Below are positions 8,628 to 16,691 of a DNA stretch of 64,000 nucleotides, in pieces. Origin of the DNA: Chryseobacterium sp. CH21 (GTDB lineage Bacteria; Bacteroidota; Bacteroidia; Flavobacteriales; Weeksellaceae). Below the pieces are notes generated by a model, which was given only the letters and a program-made list of their open reading frames with translations, was not told the origin of the DNA and did not search any database. The stretch spans positions 1 through 64,000 of the forward strand of contig NZ_QICI01000092.1 of the NCBI RefSeq assembly GCF_004119445.1, written 5' to 3'. Position 1 is the stretch's first letter. Every line of letters starts with the position of its first letter. Both the position numbers and the translations under genes were made by a program.

Positions 8628-9173
8628 TTAAAAGTTTTTTTCTTTAAATCCAGGTGCGTTCTGGTCTTTTTCAGAAAGTACAGCATCTTTTTCATCAATT
8701 TTCCAGTCAATATCTAGATCAGGATCATTATACTTTACGCTTCCTTCTGATTCTTTATTATAAAAATTATCACATTTATAGGAAAATACAGCATGAGTAC
8801 TCAACACAGAAAATCCGTGTCCAAACCCCCTTGGTACATAGAGCTGGAGTTTATTTTCAGCGGTAAGCTCTATTCCAAACCATTTTCCGAATGTAGGAGA
8901 ATCTTCTCTAAGATCTACGGCTACATCCCATACACTGCCTTCAAGACATGATACTAATTTTGCCTGCGCATGCACCCCTTTCTGCAAATGCAGCCCTCTT
9001 AATACTCCGTAAGAAGATTTGGAAATATTATCCTGTACAAAGTGCCCGTTCATTCCTGTAAGTTCTTCGAATCTTTTTTCGTTGTACTTTTCAAAGAAAT
9101 AGCCTCTGTCATCTTCAAATACAGTAGGTTCTATAATATAACAATCTTTAAGCGGGGTTTCTTTAATTTTCAT
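8628..9173 (-). CDS. rfbC: dTDP-4-dehydrorhamnose 3,5-epimerase (RmlC)
   Basis: A 181-residue cupin epimerase. Visible motifs are FEDDRGYFFEKYN, FVQDNISKSSYGVLRGLHLQ (with the catalytic His of the RGLHxQ motif), KLVSCLEGSVWDVAVDLR and YVPRGFGHGFSVLS. It normally converts dTDP-4-keto-6-deoxyglucose to the 4-keto-L-rhamnose form. No rmlA, rmlB or rmlD is in the window, so it relies on genes elsewhere. It is the last gene of the locus. Confidence 0.92.
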   Translation of the reverse strand: MKIKETPLKDCYIIEPTVFEDDRGYFFEKYNEKRFEELTGMNGHFVQDNISKSSYGVLRGLHLQKGVHAQAKLVSCLEGSVWDVAVDLREDSPTFGKWFGIELTAENKLQLYVPRGFGHGFSVLSTHAVFSYKCDNFYNKESEGSVKYNDPDLDIDWKIDEKDAVLSEKDQNAPGFKEKNF

Positions 9174-9187
9174 AGTAGTAACAAATT

Positions 9188-9757
9188 CTATTTCAATACG
9201 GTTTTTAATGTTTTAAACAAAATCATGATATCATTTTTGAAAGACATGGTTTCAAAATATTCAAGATTCATTTTTACTTTATTGGGGAATAATATCTCAT
9301 CATTATAAGCTAGAGGGTTCTTCTGGATTTTCAGAAGGTTTTCTTCATCTCTGTATTTTATACTCGCTTCACAGGTTAACCCGGGTTTTAGTTCCAGAAC
9401 TTTTCTGTCATCTCCTATAAGTTTATCATAATATCCTTCGATATCAGGTCTTGGACCTACAAAACTCATATCCCCTTTCAAAATATTAAACAATTGCGGA
9501 AGTTCATCAAACTTAAATTTCCTTAGAGTTTGTCCTGTTCCTGAACATGTTTTTTTGTGTTCATGAATTGTTTTAAATTTAAAAATGGTAAAAGGTTTTC
9601 CGTATTGCCCTATCCTGGTCTGAAAAAAAATACCATTAGAAGATGTGTCCAAGCTTGCAATCACAAATAAAATGATCAGTATTGGCATAAGCAGTAAAGT
9701 AAATATTACAGCTAAAATAAAATCAAAAATTATTTTCCAATATTTATACTGATTCAT
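9188..9757 (-). CDS. Small phosphoglycosyl transferase (PglC-like sugar transferase)
   Basis: A 189-residue monotopic bacterial sugar transferase. One N-terminal hydrophobic re-entrant helix (about 10-32) is followed by IFFQTRIGQYGKPFTIFKFKT, RKFKFDELPQLFNILKGDMS (the Asp-Glu active-site pair) and FVGPRP. These enzymes move a phospho-sugar from a UDP-sugar to undecaprenyl phosphate and so start repeat-unit assembly. The next genes upstream are PglE- and PglD-like, which favours a diacetamido-bacillosamine-type donor. It is one of two such enzymes in the locus. Confidence 0.88.
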   Translation of the reverse strand: MNQYKYWKIIFDFILAVIFTLLLMPILIILFVIASLDTSSNGIFFQTRIGQYGKPFTIFKFKTIHEHKKTCSGTGQTLRKFKFDELPQLFNILKGDMSFVGPRPDIEGYYDKLIGDDRKVLELKPGLTCEASIKYRDEENLLKIQKNPLAYNDEILFPNKVKMNLEYFETMSFKNDIMILFKTLKTVLK

Positions 9758-9771
9758 TCAATTCAATACTA

Positions 9772-10908
9772 TTAAATTCCAAAGTAGGTATAAATTACTT
9801 TTTTTATTCTTTCTCTGTCATCATCTGACAAATTAGAGCCTGACGGAAGACATAACCCGTTATCAAACAGCTTTTCGGAGATATTCCCTCCATAGTAAGG
9901 AGCAGATTCAAAAACTGGCTGCAAATGCATTGGCTTCCAAAGAGGCCTTGATTCAATATTATCTTCTAAAAACGTAAGTCTTAAATCTTCTCTGTTTTTT
10001 CCTGTAACTTCCGGATCAACAATGATTGCGGACAACCAATGATTTGAATAAAAATCACTATTTGGTTCTGTGAATACGGTTACACCATCAATATTTTTGA
10101 AGATATCAACATAAAAATCATGCATTGCTCTTCGGGCATCAACTCTGTCTTTAAGAACTTCCATCTGTCCTCTTCCAATTCCTGCTACAATATTACTCAT
10201 TCTGTAATTGAAACCAATATGTGAGTGCTGATAGTGAGGTGCATTGTCTCTTGCCTGAGTAGATAAGAAAACTGCTTTGTCTTTATCTTCCTGAGTATGG
10301 CAAACCAAAGCTCCACCACCTGAAGTTGTAATAATTTTGTTTCCATTAAAGCTTAAGATTCCAAAACGTCCGAATGTTCCACATGCTTGTCCTTTGTAAG
10401 TAGAGCCAAGAGCTTCTGCAGCATCTTCTATTACTGGAATTTGAAATTCCTCAGCAATAGCTGTAATTTCATCCATCTTTGCAGGCATACCGTATAGGTG
10501 AACCACTATAATTGCTTTGGGCTTTTTCCCTTTTTGAATTCTGTCTTCGATGGCTTCTCTTAAAGCTTTTGGGCACATGTTCCAAGTATCTGGTTCACTG
10601 TCTATAAAAACAGGAATTGCCCCACAATAAGCAATAGGATTGGCTGAAGCTGAGAAAGTCATAGACTGGCAGATGACCTCATCATTATGCTGTACTCCAC
10701 ATTCTATAAGAGAAAGATGTAGTGCCGCAGTCCCCGCTGAAAGAGCTGCTACTTTTGCATTTTCCCCTAAAAACTGTTCAAGATCATTTTCAAAACCGTT
10801 AACGTTAGGTCCTAATGGAGCTACCCAGTTTTCTTCAAATGCTTCGTGGATATATTTTAATTCATTGCCTCCCATATGTGGTGAGGACAACCAGATTTTA
10901 GTATTCAT
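9772..10908 (-). CDS. DegT/DnrJ/EryC1 aminotransferase (PglE/EpsN-like)
   Basis: A 378-residue PLP-dependent sugar aminotransferase. It starts LSSPHMGGNELKYIHEAF and contains SFNGNKIITTSGGGAL, which holds the PLP lysine. The N-terminal LSSPHMGGNE and the WVAPLGP segment are typical of PglE/EpsN enzymes, which aminate UDP-4-keto-6-deoxy-GlcNAc. It lies 1 base from the PglD-like gene and 14 bases from the PglC-like gene. Substrate is inferred from these neighbours and from the PglF-like dehydratase at 38972. Confidence 0.88.
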   Translation of the reverse strand: MNTKIWLSSPHMGGNELKYIHEAFEENWVAPLGPNVNGFENDLEQFLGENAKVAALSAGTAALHLSLIECGVQHNDEVICQSMTFSASANPIAYCGAIPVFIDSEPDTWNMCPKALREAIEDRIQKGKKPKAIIVVHLYGMPAKMDEITAIAEEFQIPVIEDAAEALGSTYKGQACGTFGRFGILSFNGNKIITTSGGGALVCHTQEDKDKAVFLSTQARDNAPHYQHSHIGFNYRMSNIVAGIGRGQMEVLKDRVDARRAMHDFYVDIFKNIDGVTVFTEPNSDFYSNHWLSAIIVDPEVTGKNREDLRLTFLEDNIESRPLWKPMHLQPVFESAPYYGGNISEKLFDNGLCLPSGSNLSDDDRERIKKVIYTYFGI

Positions 10909-10909
10909 A

Positions 10910-11551
10910 TTATTCGTGAAATTTTATAGGTTTAGCTGGAATTCCCACTGCTGTGCAGTTTGCAGGAAGGCTTTTATAAACTACTGCACCTGCTCCAACA
11001 ATAGTATTTTCACCAATCTCAAGAAGGTTTATAATTTTTGCACCTGTGCCTACATACACAGCTTCATTTATTACTACTTCTCCTGAAATATTAACTGTCG
11101 GCATGAATGAGCAATAATCTTTTATTATTGTATCATGTCCTACGGTACAAGAAAGATTAAGAATAACGAAATTCTCAATTTCTACATTTACAGTAATAAT
11201 TACGCCTGCACAAATAATATTTCCAATTCCAATTTTGGTATGATCTTGCCCAATAATTACCGATGGGTGTATTAAAGTCGGAAATTCAATATTAGGATTA
11301 TTGATTCCCTGTATAATTTTTTTCTTTGTTTTAGGATCTCCTATTGCGACTGCAATACATAAAGGATGCTCTACTTCATTTATTTTTTCAATTTTCCCTA
11401 AATATGGGACTCCATTAATATCATGATCATAATGTTTATCATCATAAAAACCCTGAATCTCAAATTGTTGATCTTTTTGGTTGATATGATCGATCAGCAT
11501 TTTTACCTCACGTCCAAATCCTCCTGCTCCAATAATTGCTATTTTTTTCAT
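10910..11551 (-). CDS. PglD/NeuD-family sugar O/N-acetyltransferase
   Basis: A 213-residue acetyltransferase. A Rossmann-like PglD N-domain (IAIIGAGGFGREVKMLI, residues 4-20) is followed by a left-handed beta-helix of hexapeptide repeats (about 95-195), with the catalytic-type His in LSCTVGHDTIIKDYC. It probably acetylates the C4 amine formed by the adjacent aminotransferase, giving UDP-diNAcBac. Its stop is 1 base from that gene's start. Confidence 0.85.
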   Translation of the reverse strand: MKKIAIIGAGGFGREVKMLIDHINQKDQQFEIQGFYDDKHYDHDINGVPYLGKIEKINEVEHPLCIAVAIGDPKTKKKIIQGINNPNIEFPTLIHPSVIIGQDHTKIGIGNIICAGVIITVNVEIENFVILNLSCTVGHDTIIKDYCSFMPTVNISGEVVINEAVYVGTGAKIINLLEIGENTIVGAGAVVYKSLPANCTAVGIPAKPIKFHE

Positions 11552-11628
11552 TTTTAAATATTTCTTTAAGAAAATTTTTCTAAAACTTACTTATCTTCAT
11601 TTGGAATAATTATATATCATTGGTATTA

Positions 11629-12303
11629 TTATAAAACCAACTGTCTCTCAACAACGAATGCTTCTGCCCTCTCTACTCCTACAGTAGCACCTCTATACAT
11701 AGCTAATGCTTCAAAAGCTTCTAATGATCGTGAATGAGGAAATTTTTTTATTTGTGAGTCGAAGAATTTCATTGCTTCAGCTTTTTTTGAAAATACATCT
11801 GTAACATCTACAAAGTGATTGGGTACAAATGCTTTCTCTTGCATTGGTGTCCACTCTGTTTCAGATAATGTTTCGTAACAATATATATTTAAAATCTTAT
11901 TTTCTCCTTGTGGTCTTGCTGCTACTAAAGAAGCACGATAAACAGCTTTATGGTCCTGATGAATATCTCCAGGGTGAGGAAGATACAAATGAGTGGGGTT
12001 TATTTTCTGGAATATTTTAGAAATTTCCAAAGAAATTTTAAATTCAGGGAAGGCATTAAGAGCTGGGGCAGGAAATTCTAAAAAAAGTGTTTCTTTTACT
12101 CCCAAAAACTGATGTGCTGCAATAGCTTCAGAACGGGTGTTTTTAACCTGATCTGCTGAATAAAGTTCGGGTGCTCCTGCGGAGGCATTTGTTGCGATTA
12201 CTATAGTTACCTCATCTCCAGCTTTTATATGTCTGGCAATTGTTGCTCCACATCCAATGATTTCATCGTCAGCATGTGGTGCCACTACTACTACTCTATT
12301 CAT
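11629..12303 (-). CDS. PIG-L family deacetylase
   Basis: A 224-residue zinc-dependent N-deacetylase. The metal motif PHADDE (residues 9-14) is a variant of the usual HPDDE, and the second part, HPGDIHQDH, lies near residue 110. Family members remove N-acetyl groups from GlcNAc-type sugars. The start overlaps the upstream formyltransferase-like gene by 8 bases, so the two are likely translationally coupled and act on the same sugar. Confidence 0.85.
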   Translation of the reverse strand: MNRVVVVAPHADDEIIGCGATIARHIKAGDEVTIVIATNASAGAPELYSADQVKNTRSEAIAAHQFLGVKETLFLEFPAPALNAFPEFKISLEISKIFQKINPTHLYLPHPGDIHQDHKAVYRASLVAARPQGENKILNIYCYETLSETEWTPMQEKAFVPNHFVDVTDVFSKKAEAMKFFDSQIKKFPHSRSLEAFEALAMYRGATVGVERAEAFVVERQLVL

Positions 12304-13258
12304 TTATTTTTTTTAAAATGTTTTTTATTTTATATATTTCATCTTCTATATTGTAACCCAATTTATCTCCAACATTAATTAAAATACTAAGATCTTCTTT
12401 GAACTGATATTCTTCTATCCACAACAATCCTTCACTTGTTTGAATCAGAAGTTCTTGTTTTTCATTTTTCAATAAAACTCTTCCTATTACTCCTTTGAAC
12501 TTAATATGTTTTTCCGGTCGGCAAGACCAGATAATAAGTTTTTCATCCTTGCAATAAGTATAAGCTCCTGGATGTGGTTTGGAGGCTGCTTTAATCAATC
12601 TGTTTATAAATTCAGCATTATCATTCCAGTTGATTAGTCCATCTTCTTCTTTTCTTACTCCATAATGAGATGCTAAGTGCTCACATTGAGGAATAGGATT
12701 CCATAAACCTTTCTTCAATTCAGGAAGCCATTGATCCAATGCCAGTTCAATATTTTCCAAAATCTTGGATTCAACACTTTCTGCATTATCATCTTCTTGA
12801 ACTTTGAAGATAGATTGCACAAACACCGGTCCGTCATCAGCTCCTTTTCCCATTAGAAAAAAAGTAGCCGAACCATAAGACTGTTCCAATGTTATCCATG
12901 CCAAAGGAGCTCTTCCCCTTCCTATCGGAAGCATTGTAGGATGAAAACCAATACAACCTAATGTAGAAACAGAAAACCAATCATCCTGCAATAACTGAGA
13001 AAACCCAACAGCAAAAATTATGTCGGCTTTTTTCTCAGCAGCCCATTTAAGATTTTCTTCATCATTAATTCTGGTAAAACTTTTGTAATTTATACCAAGA
13101 TCCGAAGATAATGAAGCCAAGTCTGCCCATCCGGAAATCTTGTTTTTATCCTTAGGTTCATGCCCAAGAACTCCAACTACTTCCAAACCATTTCCAATTA
13201 ATTTTTGAATAATCTTAGCTGTAGAATTCACAGCTCCTATCACTAATATTTTATACAT
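12296..13258 (-). CDS. Formyltransferase-like protein (sugar N-formyltransferase candidate)
   Basis: A 320-residue protein of the methionyl-tRNA/sugar formyltransferase fold. The core reads GFHPTMLPIGRGRAPLAW with His106, followed by GKGADDGPV with Asp141/142. The C-terminal region (about 205-300) is similar in layout to the Fmt C-domain. The classical N-x-H active-site Asn reads Gly104, as in some polysaccharide-associated relatives, so catalysis is uncertain. It overlaps the sugar transferase upstream and the PIG-L gene downstream by 8 bases each. A housekeeping Fmt role is unlikely in this context. Confidence 0.75.
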   Translation of the reverse strand: MYKILVIGAVNSTAKIIQKLIGNGLEVVGVLGHEPKDKNKISGWADLASLSSDLGINYKSFTRINDEENLKWAAEKKADIIFAVGFSQLLQDDWFSVSTLGCIGFHPTMLPIGRGRAPLAWITLEQSYGSATFFLMGKGADDGPVFVQSIFKVQEDDNAESVESKILENIELALDQWLPELKKGLWNPIPQCEHLASHYGVRKEEDGLINWNDNAEFINRLIKAASKPHPGAYTYCKDEKLIIWSCRPEKHIKFKGVIGRVLLKNEKQELLIQTSEGLLWIEEYQFKEDLSILINVGDKLGYNIEDEIYKIKNILKKINE

Positions 13259-13838
13259 TTGGGCGTTTTATATATTTATCTTCACCGTTAAACAATATCA
13301 GAAATGTTTTAAATATGATTTTAATATCTAATAAAAAACTTTGATTTTCTACATATTCTCTATCATACTTCCATCTTTCTTCCCAGGATAAATGAATATT
13401 CCCATTAATTTGTGCCAATCCAGTAAGACCGGGAACCACCTGAATTCTTTTTTTCCCATCTTCATTGAATTCTGTAAGCTGTCTAGGCAAGCATGGACGT
13501 GGGCCAACTAAGGACATATCACCATTAAATACATTAATAATCTGTGGAAGTTCATCTATTTTAAAACGTCTTAAATAATAGCCTATTCTGGTTACCTCTG
13601 CATCTCCTTTTAGTATTTCTCTATCTGCAACCCTCTCCTTATCATACATTGTTCTTATCTTATATATTTTAAATACTTTACCCTGATAACCTAATCTTTC
13701 CTGAAAGAAAAAGAACTTTCCAGGGCTGTCTATTCTAACCAAAATATATACAATCAGAAATATGGGAAATAAAAATATAATGATTGAAAGTGCTATAAAA
13801 ACATCCAATAACCTTTTGATAAATGCTTTATACATCAT
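13251..13838 (-). CDS. Second small phosphoglycosyl transferase
   Basis: A 195-residue bacterial sugar transferase with one N-terminal hydrophobic helix (12-35). It has FFFQERLGYQGKVFKIYKIRTM, RRFKIDELPQIINVFNGDMS (active-site Asp-Glu) and LVGPRPCLPRQL, then PGLTGLAQINGN near residue 142. It differs clearly from the copy at 9188 and probably starts lipid-linked assembly on a different sugar. It is translationally coupled to the formyltransferase-like gene. A 147-base gap separates it from the beta-helix gene. Confidence 0.88.
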   Translation of the reverse strand: MMYKAFIKRLLDVFIALSIIIFLFPIFLIVYILVRIDSPGKFFFFQERLGYQGKVFKIYKIRTMYDKERVADREILKGDAEVTRIGYYLRRFKIDELPQIINVFNGDMSLVGPRPCLPRQLTEFNEDGKKRIQVVPGLTGLAQINGNIHLSWEERWKYDREYVENQSFLLDIKIIFKTFLILFNGEDKYIKRPNV

Positions 13839-13985
13839 TATTATAATTTACATATGTTTAAAAATATAAATGGAAGTAATTTCATTTTAACTCTCATAGT
13901 TGTATTTCAATATTAAAAATAATTTGTTCACATAGATTGATTACAAAAAGTTCTATCAAATCTATTTATAAAATGTCCCAAAGCT

Positions 13986-15479
13986 TTATTCTCTGGACAT
14001 ATTTTTTATGTTTCCGGTAAACTTATTAAGTTTTGTATTTACTGTTTTTTCTCTTATATATAACCCGGTATTATAATTAAGAATATTATTATCTTCAATA
14101 TTCACATTTCCCTTCATTCCCAAGTTTACAATAATTCCAAAACCTTTAAATTCTTTATTACCTGTAATAATCTCATTATTTTTAACAAAAAAACTATTAT
14201 AATTAATCATATTGTCTTTAGAGTTTAAAGAGATACCAGTATTAAAGGCATTAATCTTGTTGCCCATTATATATATTGGTTTATTAATCTGTTTATTCTT
14301 TAACATAAACCAAATTCCCATTGAGGATCCGGTTCCTTTAAAAACATTTTGAATTACAGAAACATCGTCAAAATATCCTAAAATAAAAATGTTATTATAA
14401 GAATTATTTATTTTATTATTTTTAATGGAAATGTTTTCCGTTTTTGTTTTTTCAAACTGGTTCTGAAGCATGATTGCAGAATTGAGTCCTGATAAAGTTG
14501 TAATACTGTTATTATCAATACTAATATTTCTAAAATAGGAACTATTACCCGTAGTAGAACTCGTTATACATGATGTATCATCTGGATTTTTTATAGAAAT
14601 ATTATTGTCTGTAATACCTATATTTTCCGAACTTCCATTAAATCTTACAGCACCCCACATAATGTTATTAAAGGTATTTCCTTTTATCAATAAATTATCA
14701 CAATCATCGTAGAAGTCAATGGCGTACAGACGATGCTGTCCTGAATTATTTCTTCCTGCATTATTTATATAATTATCTACAATAATTACTTTCCCTCCGT
14801 TCTTTCCTAATCCATATCCGGAAATAGCAGCTATACCGAAATCCGGATTTTCATATATTTCATTATCAAATCTGTTTTTGCTGACGGATATTACTGCATT
14901 TTGAGATGAACCAAAAACTACATGTTCCAGCAAATATTTTTGATTTTGTTTTTTTGAACTGAAAAAATTATTATTTATAGACACATTCCCATAGCTTTCT
15001 GTAATTTGTATGGACCGGGTATATAAATTCAAAAATTTAGAATTTTTAACTTCAATATTTTCGCATCCCTTAAAGCCCAATCCTCCATTAAAGATATTGG
15101 GATAATCTTCTTTAATATATGTCTGAATCTTCGAACGAAACATCTCTACACTAAAGCCGTCGATTTTAATATTCTTAGAATTCAAAAAGTTTATAAAAAA
15201 CCCAGAAAATCTTTTGTTGGAATATAAATTCGAATTTTTAAAAGATAATTCAAGATTATTTATATTCTTTACAGTTATCTCTTTTTCGATTTCTATATTA
15301 TAACCGTCAACAACTCCAACCGCATTCTTGCTTGATACTTCCTTAAAAAATTTAATCAGGGAAATAGTATGATCCTTTTGCGATTTTGAAGCATACGCCG
15401 AATAATAAATTACCGGCTTTTGTGCTAATAAAAAATTACATAAAAAAATGCATATTAAAATAAATCTCCCTTTATTCAT
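13986..15479 (-). CDS. Exported right-handed parallel beta-helix protein
   Basis: A 497-residue protein with a signal peptide (residues 1-20, LLA-Q). Most of the chain is repeated short strands of the form I.NNxI.../V.xNxF, for example IKGNTFNN, ITDNNISI, ISIDNNSI, ISIKNNKI and VNIEDNNIL. This is the parallel beta-helix of pectate-lyase-like, carbohydrate-acting proteins. I see no certain catalytic residues. Its place in the locus suggests a polysaccharide lyase, epimerase or binding protein. Confidence 0.75.
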   Translation of the reverse strand: MNKGRFILICIFLCNFLLAQKPVIYYSAYASKSQKDHTISLIKFFKEVSSKNAVGVVDGYNIEIEKEITVKNINNLELSFKNSNLYSNKRFSGFFINFLNSKNIKIDGFSVEMFRSKIQTYIKEDYPNIFNGGLGFKGCENIEVKNSKFLNLYTRSIQITESYGNVSINNNFFSSKKQNQKYLLEHVVFGSSQNAVISVSKNRFDNEIYENPDFGIAAISGYGLGKNGGKVIIVDNYINNAGRNNSGQHRLYAIDFYDDCDNLLIKGNTFNNIMWGAVRFNGSSENIGITDNNISIKNPDDTSCITSSTTGNSSYFRNISIDNNSITTLSGLNSAIMLQNQFEKTKTENISIKNNKINNSYNNIFILGYFDDVSVIQNVFKGTGSSMGIWFMLKNKQINKPIYIMGNKINAFNTGISLNSKDNMINYNSFFVKNNEIITGNKEFKGFGIIVNLGMKGNVNIEDNNILNYNTGLYIREKTVNTKLNKFTGNIKNMSRE

Positions 15480-15482
15480 AAG

Positions 15483-16688
15483 TTAAGCTTCTATTATTTT
15501 GAAATAAGATTGTTCAACTTGAAATTCTTTTTTCAAGAAATTCAAACTATTTTGTCTCAACACTTCAAATTTAGCGCCATCCATCTTTTTCAAGGTATCA
15601 ATAGCATTAATCATTGATTTTATATCATCTGAATGAACAGCCATACCACAATTATTTTTTACAATATCAGTTCCTATATCTGTATTGGAATCTGTAGCAG
15701 CTAGTACGGGCATTTTAAATTCCAAATAAGAAAGCAATCTTGACGGATAATTTGGAATCAAAAAATCCTTATGTAGAAAGATAAGTCCTATATCACAGGA
15801 CTGAACCAAAAGGTCGTAATCCGATTTAGGAATTGCCGGAAATAGCAATGCGTTTTCAGGTTTAAAACTATCAAACCAATTTTTCAGTTTATCATATTCT
15901 GTTCCTGAGCCGACTATAACAAAAAATACATCTTTATCTCCAGACTTCGCCTGTAAAGTTTCTATAAGGAAATCTATTCCTTGAGGTCTGCCTAAATTTC
16001 CACCATATATAAATACTTTTCTGTTATAAGGTATTTGATATTTTTCCCGGATCTTTTTCTTATTTTCTTCCGAAACATCTGTAACCAATTGAAGATCTAT
16101 AGAATTCGGATTAATCTCTACTTTATCCTTAGATATATAAGAATTATGATTAAGAACAAATTTTACATTTGCCTCAGACATGCATCCAATTTTATCAGAT
16201 ATATTGTACAGTTCCTTTTCCTTATTTCTAAAATATTTATATAAAACTCCTTTTTTTGATAACATTTGCATGTCTACTGCATTCTGCGGAAATATATCTT
16301 TCAGAAGCAAGTACGATTTGGCGTTATCTCTTTGTTTTATGTATTTAATAACTCCTGTAAATGTAATAGGTGGTGTAGAGTAGATTACAAGGTCAAACTT
16401 CACTTTTGAAAAATATTTTTTTATTGCATTTAAAAATAATTTTTCAATTGTTAAAGTTGAAATTCCTTTCTCAATAAAGTTTGTTTTTTGGATATTGAGT
16501 GTTTTTACATTCAGAAAAGTGGCATTTCCTTCTTTTTTTTCAGTTGTTTTTTGACCTTCACGTCTTTCTATCGGACTTACAATATAGACGTTATGATTAT
16601 GACTTGAAAACTCACGCATCAAATCATGGTAAATACCTCGCTCTTTCAAAGTACTTATCTTAGCCAGGGTAAGAAACAATATATTCAT
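15483..16688 (-). CDS. wbuB: WbuB-like GT4 glycosyltransferase (L-FucNAc transferase candidate)
   Basis: A 401-residue GT-B enzyme. The N-terminal half contains STPPITFTGVIKYIK and LLLKDIFPQNAVDMQML, the signature block of WbuB-type transferases. The donor-binding half has FIYGGNLGRPQGIDFLI and VQSCDIGLIFLHKDFLIPNYPSRLLSY. It starts 3 bases after the fnlC-like gene, as wbuB follows fnlC in E. coli. This suggests it transfers the L-FucNAc-type sugar made by the fnl enzymes. Confidence 0.82.
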   Translation of the reverse strand: MNILFLTLAKISTLKERGIYHDLMREFSSHNHNVYIVSPIERREGQKTTEKKEGNATFLNVKTLNIQKTNFIEKGISTLTIEKLFLNAIKKYFSKVKFDLVIYSTPPITFTGVIKYIKQRDNAKSYLLLKDIFPQNAVDMQMLSKKGVLYKYFRNKEKELYNISDKIGCMSEANVKFVLNHNSYISKDKVEINPNSIDLQLVTDVSEENKKKIREKYQIPYNRKVFIYGGNLGRPQGIDFLIETLQAKSGDKDVFFVIVGSGTEYDKLKNWFDSFKPENALLFPAIPKSDYDLLVQSCDIGLIFLHKDFLIPNYPSRLLSYLEFKMPVLAATDSNTDIGTDIVKNNCGMAVHSDDIKSMINAIDTLKKMDGAKFEVLRQNSLNFLKKEFQVEQSYFKIIEA

Positions 16689-16691
16689 TTT

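Noticed and set aside
8654-8866. Plus-strand ORF opposite rfbC
   Set aside because: It is a shadow of the RmlC gene, which has clear family motifs on the minus strand.
10640-11086. 148-residue plus-strand ORF across the PglE/PglD-like genes
   Set aside because: It overlaps two well-supported genes in antisense and has no protein-like motif.
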